Assembly: GCF_047468865.1 (NCBI RefSeq)
Contig: NZ_JBLGTV010000003.1
Coordinates: 186,001 to 250,000, forward strand
Direction: 5' to 3'
Length of the DNA: 64,000 bases
Source: Castellaniella hirudinis_A
Lineage (GTDB): Bacteria; Pseudomonadota; Gammaproteobacteria; Burkholderiales; Burkholderiaceae_B
Shown: positions 16,412 through 27,211 of the stretch, one piece after another
Layout of the letters: every line of letters begins with the position of its first letter
Position numbering within the stretch: position 1 is the first letter of the stretch
The notes under the pieces: model-generated
What the model was told of the DNA's origin: nothing
Database searches by the model: none
Seen by the model: only the letters and a program-made list of their open reading frames with translations
Made by a program: the position numbers and the translations under genes

Positions 16412-17173
16412 ATGAAGCAATTCAAAAACCTTGTTCTGGCCCTGGCCCTCGGGGGCCTGGGAACAGCAGGCGCCGCCCAGGCCGACCCCCTGCGCATCGG
16501 CCTGGAAGCGGCCTATCCGCCCTTCAGCGCCCCCAGCGCCCAGGGCGGCTATGTCGGTTTCGACGTCGATATCGCCAATGCCCTGTGCAAGCAGATGAAA
16601 GCCGAGTGCGTTTTCGTCGCGCAGGACTGGGACGGCATCATCCCGGCCCTGATGGCCCGCAAGTTCGACGCCATCATTTCCTCGATGGCCGTGACCCCGG
16701 AACGCGCCAAGCAGGTCGATTTCACGGATCACTATTACCGCACGTACCTGTCGGTGGCGGTGGCCCGGGATAGCAGTGTCCAGGGCTTGGACGCCGAGGT
16801 GTACAAGGACAAGGTCGTGGGGGCGCAGTCTTCCACGACATCGGGGGAATATGCCGAGGACGTCTATGCCAAGGCCGGGGCCGAGGTTCGCCTGTATCCG
16901 ACCACCGATGATGCGGGCAGCGACTTGGCCAGCGGGCGCCTGGATGCGCTGGTGAATGACAAATACCCACTGATCGAGTGGATGCGCAAGCACAGCAAAG
17001 ATTGTTGCAAGCTGCTGGGCGACCTGCCCGGCACGCAAGACGATATCGCCATTGCCGTGCGCAAGGGCGACGATGACCTGCGCACGCGGTTCAACCAGGC
17101 CATCCAGGATATCCGCGCCGATGGCTCGTACCAGCGGATATCCCAGCGCTACTTCGGCATCGATATCTACTGA
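16412..17173 (+). CDS. periplasmic basic amino acid-binding protein of ABC transporter
   Basis: This 253-residue protein belongs to solute-binding family 3. The signal peptide has a predicted cut after A24 (AAQA|DP). The mature part begins with the LRIGLEAAYPPFS motif common to lysine/arginine/ornithine- and histidine-binding proteins. It also has the GFDVDIANALCKQMKAEC and ERAKQVDFTDHYY motifs. RBS AGGAG precedes the ATG. It is the first gene of a four-gene transporter operon (binding protein, two permeases, ATPase) beside arginase and ornithine cyclodeaminase, so arginine or ornithine is the likely ligand. A GC hairpin between it and the first permease would let it be made in excess over the membrane parts. 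Confidence 0.9.
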   Translation: MKQFKNLVLALALGGLGTAGAAQADPLRIGLEAAYPPFSAPSAQGGYVGFDVDIANALCKQMKAECVFVAQDWDGIIPALMARKFDAIISSMAVTPERAKQVDFTDHYYRTYLSVAVARDSSVQGLDAEVYKDKVVGAQSSTTSGEYAEDVYAKAGAEVRLYPTTDDAGSDLASGRLDALVNDKYPLIEWMRKHSKDCCKLLGDLPGTQDDIAIAVRKGDDDLRTRFNQAIQDIRADGSYQRISQRYFGIDIY

Positions 17174-17192
17174 TCGGCCCCGCCGACACAGC

Positions 17193-17215
17193 CCGGCGGC
17201 CCCGCCCGCCGGTTT
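17193..17215 (+). other. stem-loop after the binding-protein gene
   Basis: CCGGCGG (17193-17199) pairs with CCGCCGG (17206-17212) around a six-base loop and is followed by TTT. Hairpins in this position commonly protect the binding-protein mRNA and reduce read-through to permease genes. Confidence 0.5.
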
Positions 17216-17256
17216 CAGCATCCACCTGAGGCAGCCCTCAAGGGGCTGGGATTTTC

Positions 17257-17970
17257 ATGCTTGAATCATTGCGGTTGCTGTCCTGGGGCAGCCAAGGCTG
17301 GGGCGACACTCTGTTGGCCGGGGCGGCGGTCACGCTCTTGCTGGCCTTGAGCTGTGTGCCGTTTGGGTTTTCGCTGGGCTTGGCGGTGGCCCTGGGCAGC
17401 CAGTCGAAGCGGATGTGGGTGCGCAGGCTGGCCACGGTGTTTTCCACGGTGTTTCGGGGCCTGCCCGAGCTGCTCACCTTGTTCCTGGTGTATTACGGCA
17501 GTCAGATCGCGGCCGAGAAGCTCATGCGCCACCTGGGTTATGACGGCGGGATCGCCATCAACGCTTTCGTGGCCGGCGTCATCGCCTTCAGCCTGGTGCT
17601 GGCCGCCTTTTCCAGCGAAGTCTGGCTGGGCGGCTTCAAGGCGATTTCCCCGGGCCAGGCCGAAGCCGCGCGGGCGCTGGGCTTGTCGCGCTGGACCACG
17701 TTGTGGCGGGTGACGTTTCCGCAGTTGATGCGCGTGGCCTTGCCCGGCCTGGCGAACAACTGGCTGACGCTGCTGAAGGACACCTCGCTGGTCTCGACGA
17801 TTTCGCTGGCCGATCTCATGCGCCAGACCAATCTGGCCGTGACGGGCACGCGTGAGCCGATTCTGTTCTATTCGGCGGCCTGTGTCCTGTATCTTGTGCT
17901 GTCGGCCTTGTCGGGCTTGATCTTCACCCGGGCGGAAGGCCATTTTTCCCGCTTTGCGCAAAAGGCCTGA
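17257..17970 (+). CDS. amino acid ABC transporter permease, HisQ/ArtQ type
   Basis: The inner-membrane permease has 237 residues and about five transmembrane helices. The family signature loop EAARALGLSRWTTLWRVTFPQ contacts the ATPase. The N-terminus has the usual GAAVTLLLAL segment of the HisM/HisQ family. The ATG is preceded by AAGGGG. The second permease starts five bases after the stop codon, so the two form a heterodimeric channel. It works with the preceding binding protein and the ATPase downstream. Confidence 0.9.
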   Translation: MLESLRLLSWGSQGWGDTLLAGAAVTLLLALSCVPFGFSLGLAVALGSQSKRMWVRRLATVFSTVFRGLPELLTLFLVYYGSQIAAEKLMRHLGYDGGIAINAFVAGVIAFSLVLAAFSSEVWLGGFKAISPGQAEAARALGLSRWTTLWRVTFPQLMRVALPGLANNWLTLLKDTSLVSTISLADLMRQTNLAVTGTREPILFYSAACVLYLVLSALSGLIFTRAEGHFSRFAQKA

Positions 17971-17975
17971 TCACC

Positions 17976-18692
17976 ATGGAAACCGTCAAGCAAATCCTGT
18001 CGTATGTCCTGGACGCTTCTTTGCTGGATCTGTACGGCCTGCGCATGCTGCAGGGCTTTTGGATCACGATCAAGCTCGTCATGCTGTCGTTTGCGGCGGG
18101 CTGGCTGCTGGGCTGGCTGCTGGTTCTGGGCCGTTCATCGTCCAGCCGCCTGGCGCGCGGGTTCAGCCGGGGCTATGTCTATTTTTTCCGGGGCTCGCCC
18201 CTGCTGGCCCAGCTGTTCTTGCTGTACTACGGCATGAGCGCGTTCCGCGAGTTCTGGCAGTCGATCCACCTATGGTGGTTTTTCCGCGACCCCTGGTGGT
18301 GCGCGCTGTTGGCGTTCAGCCTGAACACGGCGGCCTATCAGGCGGAAATCTTTCGCGGCAGCCTGATGGCGATCCCCGCCGGGCAGCGGGAGGCCTGCCG
18401 GGCGCTCAGTCTGGGGCCGATAAAGTCGTTCCTGCGCGTCATTCTGCCGCAATCCATGCGGATCGCCATCGGCCCGCTGGGCAACGAAATGATCCTGCTC
18501 GTCAAGGCCAGCGCCATCGCGTCGCTGGTCACCGTCTATGACGTGATGGGCGTCACCAAGCTGGCCTACTCGCGCAGCTTCAATTTTGAAATCTATCTGT
18601 GGGCGGCGGTCTTGTACCTGCTGGTGGTCGAGGTATTGCGCCGCGTCCTGGGGGCGGCGGAAGCCCGCCTGTCCCGGCATCTTGCCCGCTGA
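17976..18692 (+). CDS. amino acid ABC transporter permease, HisM/ArtM type
   Basis: This is the second membrane subunit (238 residues) of the basic amino acid importer. It has multiple hydrophobic helices and the EAA-type coupling loop (REACRALSLGPIKSFLRVILPQ). The substrate-path segment YVYFFRGSPLLAQLFLLYYG is typical of the family. The ATPase gene starts seven bases downstream. It is the partner of the permease immediately upstream. Confidence 0.9.
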   Translation: METVKQILSYVLDASLLDLYGLRMLQGFWITIKLVMLSFAAGWLLGWLLVLGRSSSSRLARGFSRGYVYFFRGSPLLAQLFLLYYGMSAFREFWQSIHLWWFFRDPWWCALLAFSLNTAAYQAEIFRGSLMAIPAGQREACRALSLGPIKSFLRVILPQSMRIAIGPLGNEMILLVKASAIASLVTVYDVMGVTKLAYSRSFNFEIYLWAAVLYLLVVEVLRRVLGAAEARLSRHLAR

Positions 18693-18699
18693 CCCTGTT

Positions 18700-19539
18700 A
18701 TGGACATCTCTGATATGAATGCTCCCGTTCCCCATCGCTTTCTTCAGGCCGCGCCGGCGGCGGCCGAACCCTTTGCCGCGGATGAACCGCCGGCGGCGGA
18801 CGCGCCGCCCGTGGTGATCGACATCCAGGGCCTGAACAAATGGTATGGTGATTACCATGCCTTGCGCGACATCACCCTGCGGGTGCGGCAGGGGGATCGC
18901 ATCGTCCTGTGCGGCCCGTCGGGCTCGGGAAAATCTTCCCTGATCCGTTGCGTCAACCAGCTGGAATCCGCCCAGCACGGCCGGATTCAGGTGCTGGGCG
19001 TGGAGGTGACCGAGGTCTCGTCCGCGGCGTCGGCCACTTTGCGCGATGTGGGCATGGTGTTCCAGCACTTCAACCTGTTTCCCCATCTGAGCGTGCTGGA
19101 TAATTGCACGCTGGCCCCCATGTCGGTGCGAGGCCTGCGCAGCCAGCAGGCCCAGGAGCGCGCCTGCCATTTCCTGGACAAGGTGGGCATGCGGGCGCAT
19201 TTGCACAAATACCCCGCCCAGCTGTCCGGCGGCCAGCAGCAGCGGGTCGCCATCGCCCGAGCGCTGTGCATGGAGCCCCGGATCATTCTGTTTGACGAGC
19301 CCACGGCCGCGCTGGACCCGGAAATGGTCAAGGAAGTGCTGGATGTCATGGTGCAGCTGGCGGAGAGCGGCGTGACCATGTTGTGCGTGACCCACGAGAT
19401 GGGCTTTGCCCGCCAGGTGGCCAGCCGGGTGCTTTTTCTCGACCAGGGCGGCATCGTCGAGGACAACGACCCCGAGTCGTTCTTCACGCAGCCCCGCTGC
19501 GACCGGGCCCGCGCTTTTCTGCAGCAGATTCTGCGCTGA
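18700..19539 (+). CDS. amino acid ABC transporter ATPase, HisP/GlnQ type
   Basis: The protein has Walker A GPSGSGKSS, the signature LSGGQQQR, Walker B IILFDEPTAALDPE and the switch His in CVTHEMGF. It energises the importer formed with the two preceding permeases. With the ATG chosen it has 279 residues, about 35 more than most family members. The extra N-terminal part is rich in Ala, Pro, Asp and Glu before the normal beginning (VIDIQGLNKWYG). A second ATG five codons in (18715) would shorten it only slightly, so the extension seems real. It closes the arginine block and is followed by a strong palindromic terminator. Confidence 0.9.
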   Translation: MDISDMNAPVPHRFLQAAPAAAEPFAADEPPAADAPPVVIDIQGLNKWYGDYHALRDITLRVRQGDRIVLCGPSGSGKSSLIRCVNQLESAQHGRIQVLGVEVTEVSSAASATLRDVGMVFQHFNLFPHLSVLDNCTLAPMSVRGLRSQQAQERACHFLDKVGMRAHLHKYPAQLSGGQQQRVAIARALCMEPRIILFDEPTAALDPEMVKEVLDVMVQLAESGVTMLCVTHEMGFARQVASRVLFLDQGGIVEDNDPESFFTQPRCDRARAFLQQILR

Positions 19540-19557
19540 TCCGGGGCGCGCGGCCGC

Positions 19558-19591
19558 CATGAAAAAAGCTCCCGAGGGAGCTTTTTTCATG
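19558..19591. terminator. perfect bidirectional terminator between ABC ATPase and gdhA
   Basis: The 34 bases are a perfect inverted repeat with 16-base arms and a two-base centre. The GC core GCTCCC/GGGAGC is flanked by A6 on one side and T6 on the other. Either strand therefore ends in a hairpin followed by a U-run, fitting its place between two convergent transcripts. Confidence 0.92.
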
Positions 19592-19620
19592 GGTGCGGGG
19601 GCATCGGCGGGCAAGCCATA

Positions 19621-20961
19621 TCAATACACCCCTTGGGCCAGCATGGCGTCAGCCACCTTGACGAAACCGGCGATGTTGGCGCCGTTGACGTAGTTGACCT
19701 TGCCGCCCTGGCTGCCGTATTGCAGGCAGTTGCGGTGGATGTCGCGCATGATGTCGTGCAGCTTGGTGTCCACCTGTTCGCGCGTCCAGGCCAGGCGCTG
19801 GTGGTTCTGGCTCATTTCCAGCCCAGAGACCGCCACGCCGCCCGCGTTGCTGGCTTTGCCGGGGGCGTACAGCACGCCGGCGGCGATGAAGGCGTCGGCG
19901 GCCTCGATGCTGCAGGGCATGTTGGCGCCTTCGGCCACGCAGCGCACGCCATTGGCGATCAGGGCGCGGGCGTCTTCGATTTCCAGCTCGTTTTGCGTGG
20001 CGCAGGGCAGGGCGACGTCCACCGGCACGTGCCAGGGCCGCTTGCCAGCTTCGTAGCGCAGATCGAATTGCTTGGCGTATTCTTCGATGCAGCCGCGTTT
20101 GCCGTTTTTCAGTTCGATCAGCGCGGCCAGTTTTTCGGGCGTGAAGCCGGCGGGGTCGACCACGCAGCCGTTGGAATCCGAGACCGTCACCACGCGGGCG
20201 CCCAGCTGCATGCATTTTTCGATGGCGTACTGGGCCACATTGCCCGAGCCCGACACCGCCACCTTGTAGCCTTCCAGCGACTGCCCGGCGTGCTTGAGCA
20301 TTTCTTCGGCGAAATACACGGTGCCGTAGCCCGTGGCCTCCGGGCGGATCAGGCTGCCGCCAAAGGCCAGGCCCTTGCCGGTGAAGACGCTGCCGGTATT
20401 GTTGGACAGTTTTTTCATCATGCCGGCCATGAAGCCGACTTCACGCGCGCCCACGCCGATATCGCCGGCGGGGACATCGGTGTCCGGCCCCAGGTGGCGG
20501 TACAGTTCGGTCATCAGGGCTTGGCAAAAACGCATGACTTCGGCGTCGGACTTGCCCTTGGGGTCGAAATCGGAGCCGCCTTTGCCGCTGCCCATGGGCA
20601 GGGTGGTCAGCGCGTTCTTGAAGGTTTGCTCGAAGGCCAGGAACTTGAGAATCGACAGGTTCACCGACGGGTGGAACCGCATGCCGCCTTTGTAGGGGCC
20701 GATGGCCGAGCTGTGCTGGATGCGAAACCCCCGGTTGACGCGGGTGTTGCCGGTGTCGTCCATCCAACAGACCCGGAACTGGATGGCGCGCTCGGGTTCG
20801 ACGATGCGTTCAAGCAGCGCCTGGCTGGCGTATTGGGGGTTTTGTTGGATGAAGGGCCACAGGCTGTGCATGACTTCTTTGACAGCCTGCATGAATTCGG
20901 GTTGACTGGGGTCGCGTGCCTGTAGCTGGGTTAGAAATTGATCAACGGAAGGAAGACTCAT
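19621..20961 (-). CDS. gdhA: NADP-type glutamate dehydrogenase
   Basis: GdhA interconverts 2-oxoglutarate plus ammonia and glutamate. The protein has 446 residues, as in E. coli (447). It contains the active-site segment GGMRFHPSVN, the KGGSDFDPKGKSD motif with the catalytic Lys/Asp, and the dinucleotide-binding GSGNVAQYA. This is the small hexameric biosynthetic class. It lies 14 bases downstream of rho on the same strand and so may share its transcript. It is convergent with the ABC ATPase gene, with a bidirectional terminator between. Confidence 0.96.
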   Translation of the reverse strand: MSLPSVDQFLTQLQARDPSQPEFMQAVKEVMHSLWPFIQQNPQYASQALLERIVEPERAIQFRVCWMDDTGNTRVNRGFRIQHSSAIGPYKGGMRFHPSVNLSILKFLAFEQTFKNALTTLPMGSGKGGSDFDPKGKSDAEVMRFCQALMTELYRHLGPDTDVPAGDIGVGAREVGFMAGMMKKLSNNTGSVFTGKGLAFGGSLIRPEATGYGTVYFAEEMLKHAGQSLEGYKVAVSGSGNVAQYAIEKCMQLGARVVTVSDSNGCVVDPAGFTPEKLAALIELKNGKRGCIEEYAKQFDLRYEAGKRPWHVPVDVALPCATQNELEIEDARALIANGVRCVAEGANMPCSIEAADAFIAAGVLYAPGKASNAGGVAVSGLEMSQNHQRLAWTREQVDTKLHDIMRDIHRNCLQYGSQGGKVNYVNGANIAGFVKVADAMLAQGVY

Positions 20962-20975
20962 GAAAGGTGCTCGCT

Positions 20976-22232
20976 TTATTTCTTCATCATGTCAAAAAAC
21001 TCGGCGTTGTTTTTGGTGGCCCGGATTTTGTCCAGGATGAATTCCATGGCTTCGATCTCATCCATGTCGTGGATGAATTTGCGTAACACCCAGACCTTTT
21101 GTAAAAGTTCGGGCTTGATCAGGAGCTCTTCACGACGCGTGCCGGATTTGTTCAGGTTGATGGCCGGATAGATGCGTTTTTCGGCCAATCGGCGTTCCAG
21201 GTGCACTTCGGAGTTGCCGGTGCCCTTGAATTCTTCGTAAATGACTTCGTCCATGCGGCTGCCGGTTTCGATCAGGGCGGTGCCGATGATGGTGAGCGAC
21301 CCGCCTTCTTCGAGGTTGCGCGCCGCCCCGAAAAAGCGTTTCGGGCGCTGCAGGGCATTGGCGTCCACCCCGCCGGTAAGCACCTTGCCGGAGGCCGGCA
21401 CCACGGTGTTGTAGGCGCGCGCCAGGCGGGTGATGGAATCCAGCAGGATGACCACGTCTTTTTTGAGTTCGACCAGGCGCTTGGCTTTTTCGATGACCAT
21501 TTCGGCCACCTGGACGTGACGGGTGGCGGGCTCGTCGAAGGTGGACGCCACCACTTCGCCGCGCACCGTGCGCTGCATTTCGGTGACTTCCTCGGGACGT
21601 TCGTCGACCAGCAGCACGATCATCACGGCTTCGGGGTAGTTGGTGGTGATGGCGTGCGCAATGTGCTGCATCATCACGGTCTTGCCGGATTTCGGGCTGG
21701 CGACGATCAGGGCGCGCTGGCCTTTGCCGATGGGGGCGAAGATGTCCATGATGCGCCCGGTGATGTTTTCTTTGCTCTTGATGTCGCGTTCGAGCACCAT
21801 GGGCTGGTCGGGATGCAGCGGCGTCAGGTTCTCGAACATGATCCGGTGCTTGATGGCCTCGGGCTGCATGCCGTTGACCTTGTCGACCTTGACCAGGGCG
21901 AAGTAGCGTTCGCCGTCCTTGGGGACGCGCACTTCGCCTTCGATGGAATCCCCGGTGTGCAGGTTGAAGCGCCGGATCTGCGAGGGCGAGATGTAAATGT
22001 CGTCGGTGCTGGCCAGGTACGAGGTATCGGGCGAACGCAAGAACCCGAAGCCGTCGGGCAGGACTTCCAGGACCCCGTCGCCGAAGATCTGCTCTCCTTG
22101 CTTGGCGCGCCGCTTCATGATGGCAAACATCAGTTCCTGTTTGCGCAGTCGGCTGGCGTTGTCGATATCGAGACCGGCGGCCATCTCGAGCAGCTGCGAG
22201 ACGTGCAGTGCTTTAAGTTCGTTGAGGTGCAT
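20976..22232 (-). CDS. rho: transcription termination factor Rho
   Basis: The 418-residue hexameric RNA helicase matches E. coli Rho (419). The N-terminal Rho domain (MHLNELKALHVSQLLEMA) is followed by the RNA-binding cold-shock domain with GFGFLRSP and by the ATPase with P-loop VASPKSGKT, Walker B VVILLDSITRLARAYN and the Q-loop/R-loop region. No Rho insertion domain is present. trxA lies just upstream on the same strand, an order conserved in many proteobacteria, with an 83-base leader between them that could carry rho autoregulation. Confidence 0.97.
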   Translation of the reverse strand: MHLNELKALHVSQLLEMAAGLDIDNASRLRKQELMFAIMKRRAKQGEQIFGDGVLEVLPDGFGFLRSPDTSYLASTDDIYISPSQIRRFNLHTGDSIEGEVRVPKDGERYFALVKVDKVNGMQPEAIKHRIMFENLTPLHPDQPMVLERDIKSKENITGRIMDIFAPIGKGQRALIVASPKSGKTVMMQHIAHAITTNYPEAVMIVLLVDERPEEVTEMQRTVRGEVVASTFDEPATRHVQVAEMVIEKAKRLVELKKDVVILLDSITRLARAYNTVVPASGKVLTGGVDANALQRPKRFFGAARNLEEGGSLTIIGTALIETGSRMDEVIYEEFKGTGNSEVHLERRLAEKRIYPAINLNKSGTRREELLIKPELLQKVWVLRKFIHDMDEIEAMEFILDKIRATKNNAEFFDMMKK

Positions 22233-22315
22233 GGAAAGGAAAGAAAAGAGTCGTGGAATCTTGGGCGGGCCGGGAGAGCCGGCCCGCGCGCGTCACAGCG
22301 GGAAATGGAAAAAAA

Positions 22316-22642
22316 TCAGAGGGATTCGTCGAGGAATGCCTGCAGTTGGGTGCGCGACAGGGCGCCCACCTTGGTGGCGGCGACCTGGCCGTTCTTGAAC
22401 AGCATCAGGGTGGGAATGCCCCGCACGCCGTATTTGGCCGCGCTGTCGGGGTTGTCGTCCACGTTGAGCTTGGCGATGACGGCGCGGCCCTGGAGCTTCG
22501 CGGCTGCTTCATCCAGCAGCGGGGCGATCATTTTACAAGGGCCGCACCATTCGGCCCAGTAATCGACCAGGACGGGGAGTTCGGATTGGAGCACGTCGTC
22601 GTGGAAGGACGCATCGCTTACGTGCTTGATGGAGTCGCTCAT
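22316..22642 (-). CDS. trxA: thioredoxin 1
   Basis: The 108-residue thioredoxin has the redox motif W-C33-G-P-C36 within the DYWAEWCGPCK context and the cis-Pro loop RGIPTLMLF. It reduces protein disulfides in the cytosol using thioredoxin reductase. The start was chosen at the ATG giving the standard MSDSIKHV N-terminus; the frame continues upstream for 54 codons without family features. It is followed by rho on the same strand and is divergent from parE. Confidence 0.96.
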   Translation of the reverse strand: MSDSIKHVSDASFHDDVLQSELPVLVDYWAEWCGPCKMIAPLLDEAAAKLQGRAVIAKLNVDDNPDSAAKYGVRGIPTLMLFKNGQVAATKVGALSRTQLQAFLDESL

Positions 22643-22796
22643 GGTGCGGTCAGTCTGCGCAAAATAGGCTAAGAAAGGGGATACGAAGGGCGGGTGAGCG
22701 CCGCCGCGCGACAGGCGTGTTTTGCCCGATGTCGATAAGCATACCATTATCTTCGTAAAATGGTGGTTTTTTAATTGCCAAGGGTGGGGCAGTACC

Positions 22797-24758
22797 GTGA
22801 GCACAGCACGCTATGACGAGTCATCAATCCGGGTTCTGAAGGGCTTGGAACCCGTGCGTCAGCGCCCCGGGATGTATACGCGCACCGACAACCCGCTGCA
22901 CATCATCCAGGAAGTCATCGACAACGCCGCCGACGAGGCCCTGGCGGGGTTCGGGCAGCGCATCGCCGTCACGCTGCACGCGGACGGCAGCCTGTCGGTC
23001 GAAGACGATGGCCGGGGCATTCCGGTGGGGCAGCACCCCGAAGAACACGCCCCGGTGGTCGAGCTGGTCTTTACCCGCTTGCATGCCGGGGGCAAGTTCA
23101 GCAAGGCCGATGGCGGCGCCTATGCGTTTTCTGGTGGGCTGCATGGGGTGGGGGTGTCCGTCACCAATGCCTTGTCCACCCGGCTGGAGGTCACCGTCTG
23201 GCGTGAGGGCGGCGAATACCGCATTGTCTTTGCCGATGGGGCGGTGATCCAGCCCTTGGCCCGGGTGGGTTCGGTGGGCAAGCGCCGCTCGGGCACGCGG
23301 GTGCGCGCCTGGCCGGATGCCCGCTATTTCGATGCGGCCCAGGTGCCCCTGGGCGATCTGGAACACGCTTTGCGCAGCAAGGCGGTGCTGTTGCCGGGCA
23401 CCCGGGTTTCGCTGTATTTCGAAAAGACCGGCCAGCAGCGTGAATGGCATTATGAATCCGGCCTGGCGGGCTATCTGGCCGACGCGCTGGGCGACACGCC
23501 CCTGCTGGTGCCGATGTTCGCCGGCCAGCAGGCTGCGGCCGACGACGATGAGCATTACAGCCCGGGCGAGGGCGCCCAGTGGGTGGTGGCCTGGACGGCC
23601 GAAGGCCCGGTGGTGCGCGAATCCTACGTCAATCTGATCGCCACTCCGGCGGGCGGCACGCACGAGTCCGGCCTGCGCGACGGCCTGTTCAATGCGGTCA
23701 AGACCTTTGCCGAACTGCACAATCTGCTGCCCAAGGGCATCCGCCTGCTGCCCGAGGACGTTTTCGCCCGGGCCAGTTTCATCCTGTCGGCCAAGGTGCT
23801 GGATCCGCAATTCCAGGGGCAGATCAAAGAACGCCTGAACAGCCGCGATGCGGTGCGCCTGGTGGGCGGGTATCTGCGCAATGCGCTGGAACTCTGGCTG
23901 CATGCCAATGTGGAATACGGCAAGCGCCTGGCCGAACTGGCCATCGGCCAGGCCCAGGCGCGCACGCGGGCGGCGCGCAAGGTCGAAAAGCGCAAGGGCT
24001 CGGGCGTGGCGGTGCTGCCGGGCAAGCTGACCGATTGCGAATCCACGGACGCCTCGCGCACCGAGGTTTTTCTGGTCGAAGGGGATTCGGCGGGCGGATC
24101 GGCCAAGATGGGGCGCGACAAGGAATTCCAGGCGATCCTGCCCCTGCGCGGGAAAATCCTCAACGCCTGGGAGGTCGAGCGCGACCGCCTGTTCGCCAAT
24201 AACGAAATCCACGATATTTCCGTGGCCATCGGCGTCGATCCGCATGCGGCGGATCAGGCCGTGGACTTGTCCGGCCTGCGCTATGGCCGCATCTGTATTT
24301 TGTCGGATGCCGACGTGGACGGGGCGCACATCCAGGTGCTGCTGCTGACTCTGTTTCTGCGCCATTTCCCCCGCCTGATCGAGGCGGGCCATGTGTACGT
24401 GGCCCGTCCGCCGCTGTTCCGGGTGGACGTGCCCGCGGCGGGCAAGCGCCCGGCGCGCAAGCTGTATTGCCTGGATCAGGTGGAACTGGACGCGGTGCAG
24501 GAAAAGCTGCGCGCCGAGGGCCTGCGCGAGGGCGTCTGGCGCATCAGCCGCTTCAAGGGCCTGGGCGAAATGAATGCCGAGCAGCTGTGGGACACCACGC
24601 TCAACCCGGATACCCGGCGGCTGGCGCGGGTGCGCCATGGCGACGAGGGTCTGGCGGCTTCGGAGCGCCTGTTCGACATGCTGATGGCGCGTGGCGAAGC
24701 CGCCCAGCGGCGCGGCTGGCTGGAAGCCAAGGGCAACCTGGCCGAAGTGGACGTGTAA
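22797..24758 (+). CDS. parE: DNA topoisomerase IV subunit B
   Basis: ParE provides the ATPase and TOPRIM parts of topoisomerase IV, which unlinks daughter chromosomes. The length of 653 residues and the lack of the GyrB-type insertion fit ParE. Motifs in order are the GHKL ATPase (EVIDNAADEAL, DDGRGIPVG, GGLHGVGVSVTNALS) and the TOPRIM EGDSAGGSAKMGRD with PLRGKILN and the acidic DADVDGAHI. The start is a GTG after AAGGGTGGGG, giving the family N-terminus; an ATG 25 codons upstream would add unrelated residues. parC follows after 22 bases, so both subunits are made from one operon. Confidence 0.95.
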   Translation: MSTARYDESSIRVLKGLEPVRQRPGMYTRTDNPLHIIQEVIDNAADEALAGFGQRIAVTLHADGSLSVEDDGRGIPVGQHPEEHAPVVELVFTRLHAGGKFSKADGGAYAFSGGLHGVGVSVTNALSTRLEVTVWREGGEYRIVFADGAVIQPLARVGSVGKRRSGTRVRAWPDARYFDAAQVPLGDLEHALRSKAVLLPGTRVSLYFEKTGQQREWHYESGLAGYLADALGDTPLLVPMFAGQQAAADDDEHYSPGEGAQWVVAWTAEGPVVRESYVNLIATPAGGTHESGLRDGLFNAVKTFAELHNLLPKGIRLLPEDVFARASFILSAKVLDPQFQGQIKERLNSRDAVRLVGGYLRNALELWLHANVEYGKRLAELAIGQAQARTRAARKVEKRKGSGVAVLPGKLTDCESTDASRTEVFLVEGDSAGGSAKMGRDKEFQAILPLRGKILNAWEVERDRLFANNEIHDISVAIGVDPHAADQAVDLSGLRYGRICILSDADVDGAHIQVLLLTLFLRHFPRLIEAGHVYVARPPLFRVDVPAAGKRPARKLYCLDQVELDAVQEKLRAEGLREGVWRISRFKGLGEMNAEQLWDTTLNPDTRRLARVRHGDEGLAASERLFDMLMARGEAAQRRGWLEAKGNLAEVDV

Positions 24759-24780
24759 TCGAGATCTTCAAGGAATTGCA

Positions 24781-27087
<2,307 letters not shown>

Positions 27088-27211
27088 GCCGGCGCGGCGC
27101 GAAGGCCCTCGCTCCGGCGGCCGGCCGCGTGTTTGCGCCCGGCGGCGCATTGCGCGGGGTATGCCGGGCACAAGATAAAATAACAGGTCTTTATTCTCAC
27201 AGTTGGGCTTT

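Noticed and set aside
22743..22772. ACCATT/AATGGT hairpin followed by T6 upstream of parE that looks like a terminator
   Set aside because: The stem has only six AT-rich pairs and a ten-base loop, and it lies in the parE leader where a promoter is needed; TTGCCC-N17-CATTAT overlaps it. A terminator there has no gene to end on that strand.
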